Assembly: GCF_001940165.2 (NCBI RefSeq)
Contig: NZ_CP135162.1
Location: forward strand, 2,934,001-2,998,000
Origin: Roseburia sp. 831b
Lineage (GTDB): Bacteria; Bacillota; Clostridia; Lachnospirales; Lachnospiraceae
Direction: 5' to 3'
DNA: 64,000 nt
Made by a program: the position numbers and the translations under genes. Below are positions 50,555 through 59,201 of this stretch, piece after piece. Under the pieces are notes generated by a model. It did not search any database, was not told where the DNA came from, and was given only the letters and a program-made list of their open reading frames with translations. Numbering within the stretch: the first letter of the stretch is position 1; each line of letters opens with the position of its first letter.

Positions 50555-51508
50555 TTAAAAATTTTCAAATTTCAAAACCAATTCTAAATCTTCTTTCGAA
50601 AATTTTTCTAAGACATAAGGATTTTCAACAATCGGAAGTTTCACCAGTTTTTTTCGAAGCGTGCAAAGTGTCTCCAAAAAGCTGTCCTTCTGTGTATCGG
50701 TAAGACCGCTATCCGACTGTAATGCATTGACCAGTCCATATTGATACAGTTGTAGCATAGAATATTCTATGGCAAGCTGTACTTTTTCATAGTGCGGATA
50801 GTCGTGTGTTACATCAAAGACTGCCTGCATGGCAGCGGTGATGGCATGATGATATTTTGCTGGGTTGGCAAGCTTTGAGGCAGAGTCCACAGTCGCAGAA
50901 TACTGATAAAGAGGTGTCTTTACGGTTCCAAGACGTTTGCAGCGAAGAAAAAGCTGCATCATCACTTCCATATCTTCTAATATCGTATGTTCACGAAAGT
51001 GAATTCCATCAAAAAGTTCCCGTCGGAAGATGCGGCTCCAAAGGTACCCGCCACCGGAGATAAGCAAACTACGTTTGTCATCGGATAAATCTCCGACACA
51101 ACTGTCGGGTGTCATCAAAAGCAGGGAATCTGTAGCCTGATGGTAATAGGCACAGTCTACCATGTCATAGTTTCCTTCTTTTGCATGTGTATAAAGGGTT
51201 TCAAACATCGTAGGATCAGCTAGGTCGTCACTATCAACAAAACCAATGTATTCCCCGGAGGCATAAGATAGACCAACATTTCTGGCACCACCTGGCCCAA
51301 GATTTTCTTCTAAATTTATGAAAATGATTTTTTCTGGAAATTGCTGCTCACAGGCGGCAAGGATTGTGTCACTTCCGTCTGTTGAGGCGTCATTTACCAG
51401 AATCAGTTCCAGATCGGATAAGGTCTGGTGTACCAGATTTCCAAGACAAGGTGCCAATGTTTTGGCGGCGTTGTAAACTGGTACAATTACGGATACTTTT
51501 GCTCCCAT
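50555..51508 (-). CDS. family 2 glycosyltransferase
   Basis: The protein has about 317 residues from ATG 51508, which follows TGGAGCG; an in-frame ATG lies at 51520. The GT-A fold begins VSVIVPVYNAAKTLAPCL, and has NDASTDGSDT and the metal-binding DSDD (VDSDDLADP). The C-terminal helical part is variable. It probably transfers a sugar to flagellin or a surface glycan. It lies downstream of two CgeB-like transferases on the same strand. Confidence 0.9.
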   Translation of the reverse strand: MGAKVSVIVPVYNAAKTLAPCLGNLVHQTLSDLELILVNDASTDGSDTILAACEQQFPEKIIFINLEENLGPGGARNVGLSYASGEYIGFVDSDDLADPTMFETLYTHAKEGNYDMVDCAYYHQATDSLLLMTPDSCVGDLSDDKRSLLISGGGYLWSRIFRRELFDGIHFREHTILEDMEVMMQLFLRCKRLGTVKTPLYQYSATVDSASKLANPAKYHHAITAAMQAVFDVTHDYPHYEKVQLAIEYSMLQLYQYGLVNALQSDSGLTDTQKDSFLETLCTLRKKLVKLPIVENPYVLEKFSKEDLELVLKFENF

Positions 51509-51573
51509 ATTACGCTCCATTCTTGTATCAAAACAATATAAAATATGACGAAACTCTTTTGGAAAAAGATGTT

Positions 51574-52743
51574 TTACGTTTCAGGAAAGACAACAGCAAA
51601 GATTTCGCGGAAGTGCTGCTCAAAGCTGTGGAATTTCCTTATTTTTTCCTGCCCGTTTTTGGCAATGCGGGCACGTTCTTCTTCATGACTCAGGTAATAA
51701 CGGACTTTTTCTTTTAAATCAGCAAGGTCAGTGTAATAGACAAAATCTTCATCTGGCACAAAGAAATCGAGAAAATCAGCCTGATAATTGGTCATCAAAA
51801 AGCCGCCATTACTCATGATGTCGATGGCGCGAAGCGGCATACCGGACTTGATGCTCCGCAAGGTGATATTCAGATTAATCTTGCTATAATAAAAAACATA
51901 AGGCATCTGAAGATTATAGTCGACGGTTCCCATATTGGTGACGCCTGGCAGGGAAAAATCCGGATTCCTTGTGAAAAGTTTCACAGGAAATTCTTCTCCA
52001 AGCGCCTTTATGGTACGAATGCGGTCAAGTTCCGTGATTTTTCTTCCAAGAAAATAACTGCCATAGATATATTCATCCGTCTGAATACCGGTGTTTCCGG
52101 CTTCATAGAGAAGTGAGTTCTTCATGTCGTCTAAAATGCGTTTTGGAAGAACCTCCTCAATAAAATAATAGCCGTAAACACGAAGCTGTGCTTCCATAAT
52201 AGCCTCTAAGTAGCCTCTCGTATAGTCGGTAATATCAGTCAGCCGGTCAAAGAAGTTGTGGTCCTCGTTGTAAAGAGAGCCGACAAACGAGATGTCAGAG
52301 GCATAAAAGTCCCTATCATGTGGTAACTGAAGCAGCTCTGTAATCTTGTCGGCATTTCCTGGAAGCGGCATGTAATAAACAGTTCGAATGCCAAGGTTAT
52401 AAAGCTCAAGATACTGCGTTTTGTCAAAAAGAAATACATAGTTGCACGGATAGACAATTGTATAGGAATACAAGGCAACAAGCGGTGCATCATAGACAAT
52501 GCTAATGTATTTTATCTGGTTCCGTTTACATCCCTCAGAGACAAGCGGATAAAAGTTAAAGGAAAAAAGAAAGTCTGCAGGATGATTTTGCAGATAGGTG
52601 TCAAAGGCTGCATCAAATTCTGCAGATTTTCTCATATTATAATCTTCATGAAAAAAGAAACTGACCTCGTGGCCTAATGCTTTTAGTGCATTGACGCAAT
52701 CCTCACGTCCGAAGCATGGCCAGTCTAAAAATATAACGTTCAT
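51574..52743 (-). CDS. CgeB-like glycosyltransferase (DUF3880 type), copy 1
   Basis: The protein has about 389 residues from MNVIFLDWPCFG. The N-terminal half is DUF3880-like (FSFNFYPLVSEGCKRNQIKYISIVYDAPL). The C-terminal GT1-like half has INLNITLRSIKSGMPLRAIDIMSNGGFLMTNYQADFLDFFVPDEDF. It is a close paralogue of the gene just upstream and is translated 4 bases after it. Such enzymes decorate flagellin or spore surfaces; the sugar is unknown. Confidence 0.85.
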   Translation of the reverse strand: MNVIFLDWPCFGREDCVNALKALGHEVSFFFHEDYNMRKSAEFDAAFDTYLQNHPADFLFSFNFYPLVSEGCKRNQIKYISIVYDAPLVALYSYTIVYPCNYVFLFDKTQYLELYNLGIRTVYYMPLPGNADKITELLQLPHDRDFYASDISFVGSLYNEDHNFFDRLTDITDYTRGYLEAIMEAQLRVYGYYFIEEVLPKRILDDMKNSLLYEAGNTGIQTDEYIYGSYFLGRKITELDRIRTIKALGEEFPVKLFTRNPDFSLPGVTNMGTVDYNLQMPYVFYYSKINLNITLRSIKSGMPLRAIDIMSNGGFLMTNYQADFLDFFVPDEDFVYYTDLADLKEKVRYYLSHEEERARIAKNGQEKIRKFHSFEQHFREIFAVVFPET

Positions 52744-52747
52744 TCTA

Positions 52748-53929
52748 TTAAGCCTTTCTATTTGCAAACACGATTTCTAACATTTCCAGGATACGGTGCA
52801 GGTAAGTGTGATGCGCTTTTACTTTTTCAAAACCGTTGTGCGCAATCTCTTTTGCACGGGAAGAGTGTTCCAAATAATAACTACATTTGTAAATCAAATC
52901 CTCCTCGCTCTCATAGAGTTCGATATCTTCACCCGGAATAAAATACTCTGGAATCTCGGCCTGGTAATTGGAAATCAAAAATCCTTCGCATCCAAGCACA
53001 TCCCAGATACGAAGCGGAATTCCAGAACGAATCGAGTGCGTTGTCATATTCAGATTGATGGTGCTGCCATGAAAGACAAGTGGCATTTCGGTTCTCGTTT
53101 TAACGGTTCCTTTGTTTTTCAGGTGCGTTAGCTTTGAAGTGTCACTGTTTGTATAAATGGTAACAGGTAAGCGTTCGGACAGTGCATGAAGAAGCCGTGT
53201 CCGCTCCATCGAAGACACCTTGCTTGCCATATAGAATTTGGAAATAATGTCTCTGTCTGTCAGAGTCGAAGCATCTTTCAGAGAAAAATAATCCGGCATG
53301 CACGCTTTGAATCCTTCTATTAAGGAAGGCGTCAAAAGTTCTGGAATCAAATCATATCCATAGATTTTTACCTGCGCATTCAAAATGCCATCCAGATACC
53401 CGGCTAAAGACTCCGAAGGATGTTTTAACTTGTCGTAAGGACATTTTTCGGTGTAAAGTGACCCAACAAAGGAGATATCATTGACATACGTAGTTGGATT
53501 TGTTATGTTCCCTATAACGGATTGCCAATAGGAGACATCTGTTGCCAGTGGAAGATAGAAAATATGTCCGGGGTTTAACGGTGCGATATCCGCGTATTGC
53601 ATACGGTCAAAGAGAAAAATATAGTTGTATGGATTTTGAATGGTATCGCTATATAATTCCATGACAGGTGCGTCAACGGTCCAGCCGACATATGGAATAT
53701 GAAAAATATTACAAGTATCGGATATGCTTGGATAGTAATTGATGGTAAACACGAAATCATAGGATTTCTTTAATAATTCATTGCTAACCAGAGTCACACA
53801 TTCGCTTGGAAGAAGCTGTTTGTTTGTGATTTCCTCGGTGATTTTTGTTACCTGAAAGCCTGCCTCTGAAAATGCAGCCTCAATAAAAGGTTCGCAGATG
53901 CTTCCGTAACAGTAAAAGAGAATATTCAT
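52748..53929 (-). CDS. CgeB-like glycosyltransferase (DUF3880 type), copy 2
   Basis: The 393-residue protein (MNILFYCYGSICEPFIEAAF...) shares its whole architecture with the neighbouring copy: FTINYYPSISDTCNIFHIPYVGWTVDAPV, then LNMTTHSIRSGIPLRIWDVLGCEGFLISNYQAEIPEYFIPGEDIELY. Tandem duplication is likely. It heads a three-gene minus-strand operon of glycosyltransferases. Confidence 0.85.
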   Translation of the reverse strand: MNILFYCYGSICEPFIEAAFSEAGFQVTKITEEITNKQLLPSECVTLVSNELLKKSYDFVFTINYYPSISDTCNIFHIPYVGWTVDAPVMELYSDTIQNPYNYIFLFDRMQYADIAPLNPGHIFYLPLATDVSYWQSVIGNITNPTTYVNDISFVGSLYTEKCPYDKLKHPSESLAGYLDGILNAQVKIYGYDLIPELLTPSLIEGFKACMPDYFSLKDASTLTDRDIISKFYMASKVSSMERTRLLHALSERLPVTIYTNSDTSKLTHLKNKGTVKTRTEMPLVFHGSTINLNMTTHSIRSGIPLRIWDVLGCEGFLISNYQAEIPEYFIPGEDIELYESEEDLIYKCSYYLEHSSRAKEIAHNGFEKVKAHHTYLHRILEMLEIVFANRKA

Positions 53930-53976
53930 ATCGTAAGACCTTCCATTCGTTCTTTACATTCATTTCATCTGATTAT

Positions 53977-54006
53977 ATTATAGAGAAAAGAAGTGTTTTT
54001 TGGCAA
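53977..54006 (-). promoter_or_regulatory. promoter of the minus-strand glycosyltransferase operon
   Basis: On the minus strand: TTGCCA, 18 bases, then TATAAT, 48 bases before the start codon at 53929. Confidence 0.55.
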
Positions 54007-54059
54007 TCTTTTCGGCGAGAAAAGAAGAAATTTTGATAAAAAAGAATAGGCGGGAGTTT

Positions 54060-55679
54060 ATGACGGGTGTAGTTTGTTATGGAGAAAATCAGGAGGAGAG
54101 AACACTTTCCTTTCTGGAAATATTGTTAGATGAATTTGTGCTGACAAGAGAAATTTACGTGCGTAGGGATGCAATTACAAATGTAGGCGGATGGAATGAG
54201 AAACTGGAGGGAAACCGGAATTTAGAACTGGTGCTTCGGGTTGCAAAACAGTATGAGGTTGTGGTGAGCAAGGAACGTCCGGAGGGTGATTGGATTCTTT
54301 TGAAGGAGCAGGAAGAAAGCCAGGAACAAAAGTGGCGGGGAGATTGCTACCTGACAGGCAGATATAAAGAAGACCTGATAGCAGCAGGATGTCTGGAAAA
54401 TGCGATTCGGGGGCTTTTGTGGGTGGAAGAACATCAGGAAGATTTTTCTGGAACAAGGCAGGAGCATCACGCTTTTTTGGAAGACATGCTTTCAGGAGGT
54501 GCGCAATATTACGAAAAATATGATGCAACACAACCGATTTTGGTGTATTGCGGGGATGAGGAATGTAACGCCATTTTAGATGTTTTTGCAAGAAATTTTG
54601 GAAAAGCACTGGAGCAAAAAGGAAAAAAGGTCTTGTATTTTGATTTGTCCAGGCATGATTTTACAGAGATTAACCAGTATCTGGGAAAACGTTTCCAGGC
54701 AATTGTAGGATTTCAGACTTATCTTTTTTCTGCAAAATTGCAAAGCGGGGAAAATGCGCATGATAAAATGATTGGACCAAAGTTTAACTTTTTGTTTGAT
54801 CATCCAATCTGGTTTCAAAATCAGCTTATCTGTGTGCCAAAGGACTATTGTATTCTGACCGTAGACCGAAACTATGCTTCTTTTTTGGAAAAATATAATC
54901 AGATACACGCAGCATTCCTTCCGCCAGCCGGGGTGGAACGCTATGAACATGGAGAACAGCCGCAATATGATATTGTGTTCCTGGGAAGCCATAAAAGTGG
55001 TGTGAGTCTGAAACTAAGGGAATTTTTAAAACTAGACAAGGAGACACGAATCTTGTGGAATCATTATCTCACCAATATGAAACGAAATCTAGAGAAGACC
55101 CCGGAAGAGGTGTTTTTTGTGACGCTGGATGAGCTAGGATATACACTGCCAATAGAGGAGACGATGAGCCAGTTCCATAAGGCAAGGGTGTTGATTACCA
55201 CAATTGCAGGTCATTACCGGAGAAAAGTGATAGAAGAACTATTAAAGGGCGGATTGCAGGTGCATATTTTTGGTTCGGGCTGGGAGGATACCGGATTGCA
55301 AAAATATGACAATCTGATTTTACATGATTCCATCCCTGGGGAGGAGAGCCTTGCAGTATTTGCGAACGCTAAAATTGCCCTCAATATCATGACCTGGCAT
55401 AAGGATGCCTATACCGAGCGCATTGCCAATGCCATGTTGCAAAAAGCGGTTGTACTCACCGATGAGACACGTTACCTGAGAGAAAATTTTGTGGATGGAA
55501 AAGACATTTTATTATTCCGTTTAGACGAAATCAGGCAGCTGCCACACCGTGTGAAAGAGCTGTTATCCCAGCCGGAAAAAATAAGTCAGATAGCAGAAAT
55601 GGGATATGAAAAAACGAAAAAAGAGCATACCTGGGAGAAGCGTGCAGAGCAATTTTTACAGATTTTGAAAGAATCGTAA
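54060..55679 (+). CDS. glycosyltransferase: truncated GT2 piece fused to a CgeB-like domain
   Basis: The protein has about 539 residues from ATG 54060; a TTG at 54000 would add 20. Residues 1-75 look like only the C-terminal half of a GT2 domain (ILLDEFVLTREIYVRRDAITNVGGWNEKLEGNRNLELVLRVAK), lacking the nucleotide-binding half. The rest is a CgeB-like transferase (FQTYLFSAKLQ ... FNFLFDHPIWF ... IFGSGWEDTGLQ ... KIALNIMTWHKDAYTERIANAMLQKAVVLTD). The upstream sequence does not continue the frame, so the N-terminal loss is real in this strain. Confidence 0.8.
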   Translation: MTGVVCYGENQEERTLSFLEILLDEFVLTREIYVRRDAITNVGGWNEKLEGNRNLELVLRVAKQYEVVVSKERPEGDWILLKEQEESQEQKWRGDCYLTGRYKEDLIAAGCLENAIRGLLWVEEHQEDFSGTRQEHHAFLEDMLSGGAQYYEKYDATQPILVYCGDEECNAILDVFARNFGKALEQKGKKVLYFDLSRHDFTEINQYLGKRFQAIVGFQTYLFSAKLQSGENAHDKMIGPKFNFLFDHPIWFQNQLICVPKDYCILTVDRNYASFLEKYNQIHAAFLPPAGVERYEHGEQPQYDIVFLGSHKSGVSLKLREFLKLDKETRILWNHYLTNMKRNLEKTPEEVFFVTLDELGYTLPIEETMSQFHKARVLITTIAGHYRRKVIEELLKGGLQVHIFGSGWEDTGLQKYDNLILHDSIPGEESLAVFANAKIALNIMTWHKDAYTERIANAMLQKAVVLTDETRYLRENFVDGKDILLFRLDEIRQLPHRVKELLSQPEKISQIAEMGYEKTKKEHTWEKRAEQFLQILKES

Positions 55680-55716
55680 AAACTGTATCGAATTACAAGA
55701 ATAAATGGATTATCTA

Positions 55717-55743
55717 TAAAGTTTTATCTAGGAAATCCGATAT
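55717..55743 (+). promoter_or_regulatory. sigma-28 (SigD) promoter before the 119-residue gene
   Basis: TAAA, exactly 15 bases, then TCCGATAT, as good as the flagellin promoter. It sits 65 bases before the start codon at 55808. Confidence 0.88.
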
Positions 55744-55807
55744 AATATATAGAGATTTTGAATACGACAGTGAAAGGGCTGGCTATGATGGCCAGGGGAC
55801 AATTATC

Positions 55808-56167
55808 ATGGAAGATAACAGAGAAGAACAGAAAGAAGCACTTCAGGTATTGGTCGAATTCAACGTTCGTCTAGTGAAGAACATGAAGATTGTTGTGAAG
55901 GAATTATCAGGAAAACGATTGGATGACACCGATAATTTCTTAAAGAGCATCATCGATGCGATGAACTGGGAAATTCAGGTAGTAAATGGAACGTTAGACC
56001 TTTTGAATGAGGGCAAGGTACGTCTTGACAAGGACGCTTTCAATGCGCAGGTAGAAAAAGCAGGAGGTGCCATTGCGTCTGGCGACGATGCTAAGATGGC
56101 AGAGGCATTTACAGAATTATTACCATATTTTGAGAGACTTGGAGAGGCAGCTGGAGAAGTAATATAA
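55808..56167 (+). CDS. small helical protein of the sigma-28 regulon, function unknown
   Basis: The 119-residue acidic, almost fully helical protein (MEDNREEQKEALQVLVEFNVRLVKNMKIVVKELSGKRLDD...) has no signal peptide or membrane segment. The family is not recognised. A textbook SigD promoter precedes it, a terminator follows, and it lies between glycosyltransferases and an MptE-like protein. Roles as a chaperone or adaptor for flagellin glycosylation or export are plausible but unproven. Confidence 0.75.
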   Translation: MEDNREEQKEALQVLVEFNVRLVKNMKIVVKELSGKRLDDTDNFLKSIIDAMNWEIQVVNGTLDLLNEGKVRLDKDAFNAQVEKAGGAIASGDDAKMAEAFTELLPYFERLGEAAGEVI

Positions 56168-56171
56168 TAAA

Positions 56172-56215
56172 GAAAAGCTGACAATTATGGTGGATACATA
56201 AGGTCAGCTTTTTTG
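56172..56215 (+). terminator. terminator after the 119-residue gene
   Basis: AAAAGCTGAC pairs with GTCAGCTTTT and continues into T-rich sequence. Confidence 0.8.
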
Positions 56216-56264
56216 TTTCACTAAAAATTGACAGATAATGTAAAAATAGGGAGCTGATAAAAAT

Positions 56265-57512
56265 ATGCAGATTGAAAAATATGTGATATGGGGAGCTGGT
56301 ATTCGGGGCAGCCGTTTGCAGAGAAGTCTTGGAGATGAGCGGGTTGTTGCCTATATAGACCGTAATCCCGAAAAGTGGGGAACAAGCTATTTGGGAAAGA
56401 CAGTCATTGGCCTTGAAGAATATAAGAGGGACTATGCATCGTATAAGATTGTGGTTTCCTGTAAACAGGAAGATGAAGTGAAAGTTACATTGAAAGAAAA
56501 CCACATTCAGGAATTCTTTCTTTTCTCAGAGTGCCCGAGTGAATTTCAGCAGCCAGCATACGGAGACCGATTAGAAAAATTTGTAAAAGCGTATTTAAAA
56601 AAAGAGCAGGAATATGTTGTGTATGGAGATACGTTGTATGCAAATGTCTTAAAAGAGTGGATTGGGGAATTGCAGAACCAGAATCCACAGCATGCCAAAA
56701 ATCAGGAAGAATTAAAGCAGCTTTCGTTGGATGGCAAGGAACTTTTACTTGCCAAGCGGGTGGATAATAAAAAAGAATTGGACAGATTGGGCTGCAAGGT
56801 GACAGATTTGTTTGACTGTTCAGACCGCATCAAGGAGTACCACAATCCTGAGATTGAAGCATTACATAATACGCACAAAGGTGAAAGGTGTTTTATTGTG
56901 GCAACCGGTCCAAGTCTTAGATTTGAGGATTTGGAGACGTTAAGAAAGAACAAAGAGATTTGCTTTAGCATGAATTCCATTTATGAAGCATTTGGCGAAA
57001 CGAGATGGCGACCGGACTATTTTCTTGTGGATGATTATTCTATGCTTCGAGATGAGAGCATAGACTGGGATGCAATTGATGTACCAAATAAATTGATGGG
57101 TGATACAAGTGAAGAGTTTTGGAATAAGAAAAAACACGACAAATATTTAAAATACCATCAGATTTATGAAATGTGCCAGGACAGACTGCCTCATTTTACA
57201 GATGATTTTTCTACAAGAACATATTTGGGTTGTACGGTTACCTATACATGCATACAGCTTGCGGCATATATGGGATTTTCTAAGATATATCTTTTGGGCG
57301 TAGATTTTTCTTATGCAAATGAAAGAAATGCAACTTACGGGCATTTTTACAAAGAGGAGAAAAAAGAGGCAGTTGGCTATACCAAAGAGGTTTTGAATGC
57401 ATATAAGGCGACCAGAAAATACGCGGATGAGCATGGCATACAAGTGATAAATGCAACACGCGGCGGAAAATTAGAAGTCTTTGAACGTGTAGATTTTGAT
57501 TCATTATTTTAA
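56265..57512 (+). CDS. MptE-like/DUF115 protein (Maf-like flagellin glycosyltransferase candidate)
   Basis: The 415-residue protein has an N-terminal Rossmann-like part (KYVIWGAGIRGSRLQRSLGDERVVAYIDRNPEKWG) and a C-terminal DUF115/MptE domain: KGERCFIVATGPSLRFEDLETLRKN, then PDYFLVDDYSM, then GFSKIYLLGVDFSY. DUF115 is the core of motility accessory factors that attach pseudaminic or legionaminic acid to flagellin. The adjacent nonulosonic-acid genes agree with this role. It ends just upstream of the IS110 element. Confidence 0.8.
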   Translation: MQIEKYVIWGAGIRGSRLQRSLGDERVVAYIDRNPEKWGTSYLGKTVIGLEEYKRDYASYKIVVSCKQEDEVKVTLKENHIQEFFLFSECPSEFQQPAYGDRLEKFVKAYLKKEQEYVVYGDTLYANVLKEWIGELQNQNPQHAKNQEELKQLSLDGKELLLAKRVDNKKELDRLGCKVTDLFDCSDRIKEYHNPEIEALHNTHKGERCFIVATGPSLRFEDLETLRKNKEICFSMNSIYEAFGETRWRPDYFLVDDYSMLRDESIDWDAIDVPNKLMGDTSEEFWNKKKHDKYLKYHQIYEMCQDRLPHFTDDFSTRTYLGCTVTYTCIQLAAYMGFSKIYLLGVDFSYANERNATYGHFYKEEKKEAVGYTKEVLNAYKATRKYADEHGIQVINATRGGKLEVFERVDFDSLF

Positions 57513-57627
57513 AAAGAGGATGAAAGTTTGAAACAAACAAGTAGAGGACAGCCTAAAAATAAAGAGCATAGCAAATAAACCGCCTAAGCAGTCGGTTTTA
57601 AAAATTGAATATATACACAACACCTAA

Positions 57628-58887
57628 TCAGGTAACAGGAACAACATCATCTTTGATAATGTAGCCTCGCTGCTTCATTAAATTAAGTGCCTGTGAAGTA
57701 GTCAATACTTTGGATTTATTCACAGGTCGCGATTCAAGAAAACCTTCAGGCGTATATGGTTTTAGATCTGTGAGTATGTGCCAGATAGCGGTCAGGATCA
57801 TACGACAGATGGCAATGATAGCTTTCTTGTGACCACGACGTGCTTTTATACGTCGATAACGGTTTGTAAATTCTGGGTGTTTCTTGGATTTGATTAAAGC
57901 ATTTGCAACTTGCACCAAAACTGGTTTAAAATAAGAACCAGCACGGGAAATCCTAGTGGATTTGATTTTATGATTGCTTTGATCATTACGGGGACAACAT
58001 CCAGCCCATGATATGAGGTTTTTAGCTGTGGGGAAGACAGACATATCACCTCCGATTTCAGAAAGCACCTGAATAGCAGTCATTGGGGTCTTATCGAATC
58101 CAGGTACGGTTCGTATAAGATTGAGAATGCTTTCATACTTATCACTGAGACGAAAGATTTCCCGTTCTATTTCTACTTTGTGCATTTCTAATTCATCAAT
58201 GTGATTTAAACATTGTCTGAGCTTTACAGCTTGTTGTTTGGATATGGCACCATCAACAGCAGCTTGTATTTCTTCGGTAGGAGTCTTACATCTGCTATCC
58301 ACAAAAGGTGACACATCAAATGTTTCCCCAGGGTGTTGTAAAATCTGTTCCGTAATGGAACGGGAGGATTTACCAAATATATCAGAAAAGACATCATCCA
58401 GTTTTAAGTTAGAAACAGTAAGACAGTTATGAGCACGATTCTTCTCACCGGTGATCATACAAGTGAGTTTGAAACGGTATCTTACTAAATCTCTTAATTC
58501 ACGGATGTCAGCCGGTGGAATAAAGGAAGGTTTTACCATTCCACACATATATAGGTCACAAATCCATTTAGCATCCTTGCGGTCAGTCTTGTTGCCTTTT
58601 TGCGGTTTGGTATATTTGGGGTGGGAAAGAGTAACCCAGATGTTATTCTTCTCCAGAACATTAAAAACAGGGATCCAGTACTTACCGGTAGATTCCATGC
58701 AGACATCCGTACAGTTGTATTTGGAAAGCCAGTCACACAGCTCCTGCAGACCTTTGGTAAAGGAAGAAAAGCGGGCTTCTTTATACTCGGTACGTTTCAG
58801 GGAATCAGTTATGCCGATACAGGCATAGATCCAGGTTTTGTGGACGTCAAGACCACAACAGTTATTTTTGAGAATTTTAAACGACAA
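57628..58887 (-). CDS. IS110-family DEDD transposase/recombinase
   Basis: The 419-residue protein has an N-terminal RuvC-like DEDD domain: GLDVHKTWIYAC (first Asp), VCMESTGKYW (Glu) and KTDRKDAKWI (two Asp). A coiled-coil linker follows, then the Transposase_20 domain with VPGFDKTPMTAIQVLSEIG and RISRAGSYFKPVLVQ, which carries the catalytic Ser. It appears complete. Start at 58887 follows AGGAGGTACTTTT. Confidence 0.95.
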   Translation of the reverse strand: MSFKILKNNCCGLDVHKTWIYACIGITDSLKRTEYKEARFSSFTKGLQELCDWLSKYNCTDVCMESTGKYWIPVFNVLEKNNIWVTLSHPKYTKPQKGNKTDRKDAKWICDLYMCGMVKPSFIPPADIRELRDLVRYRFKLTCMITGEKNRAHNCLTVSNLKLDDVFSDIFGKSSRSITEQILQHPGETFDVSPFVDSRCKTPTEEIQAAVDGAISKQQAVKLRQCLNHIDELEMHKVEIEREIFRLSDKYESILNLIRTVPGFDKTPMTAIQVLSEIGGDMSVFPTAKNLISWAGCCPRNDQSNHKIKSTRISRAGSYFKPVLVQVANALIKSKKHPEFTNRYRRIKARRGHKKAIIAICRMILTAIWHILTDLKPYTPEGFLESRPVNKSKVLTTSQALNLMKQRGYIIKDDVVPVT

Positions 58888-58933
58888 TAAAAGTACCTCC
58901 TGATGATTTAGCGTTATAAAACTGACAGTGACT

Positions 58934-59021
58934 GGTCATCCGGCAAAATCGAGTCGACTTTGGAAGAGATAAGTTTACGGGCTACGTTATGCGCCAATCA
59001 TTGATGCCTTAACGGATGACC
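58934..59021 (-). ncRNA. candidate IS110 bridge-RNA region
   Basis: Upstream of the transposase start, GGTCATCCG (58934-58942) and CGGATGACC (59013-59021) form a perfect 9-bp stem closing an 88-nt region with large internal loops. IS110 elements are known to make a bridge RNA from this flank, with loops that pair with target and donor DNA. The true RNA probably extends further; boundaries and loops are inferred. Confidence 0.5.
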
Positions 59022-59201
59022 GACAACAAATAATTATACGAGGTCGCCGCTATACAGCCCCGCCACTCACCTCCACGTGTTCTGTAGTGTGTCAGTCTTA
59101 TAGGTAAATAATATCAGAAGGAATATAAATTAGAAAAGCGGAAGTTAGCCAAAGTGTTTCATGACGCATTGGTGCCTTTCGCAGAAAGGCGGATTATAAT
59201 T

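Larger units (their letters stand above)
57590..59110 (-). mobile_element. IS110-family insertion sequence (ends approximate)
   Basis: One DEDD transposase with a short 3' flank and a long, highly structured non-coding 5' flank matches the IS110 group, which has no terminal inverted repeats. Exact ends cannot be read from one copy. It sits between the MptE-like gene and the aminotransferase gene, splitting the glycosylation island. Confidence 0.75.

Noticed and set aside
57628..58887. Invertase (Piv) controlling phase variation of the glycosylation genes
   Set aside because: The protein is IS110-like like Piv, but no inverted site pair flanking an invertible segment was found here.
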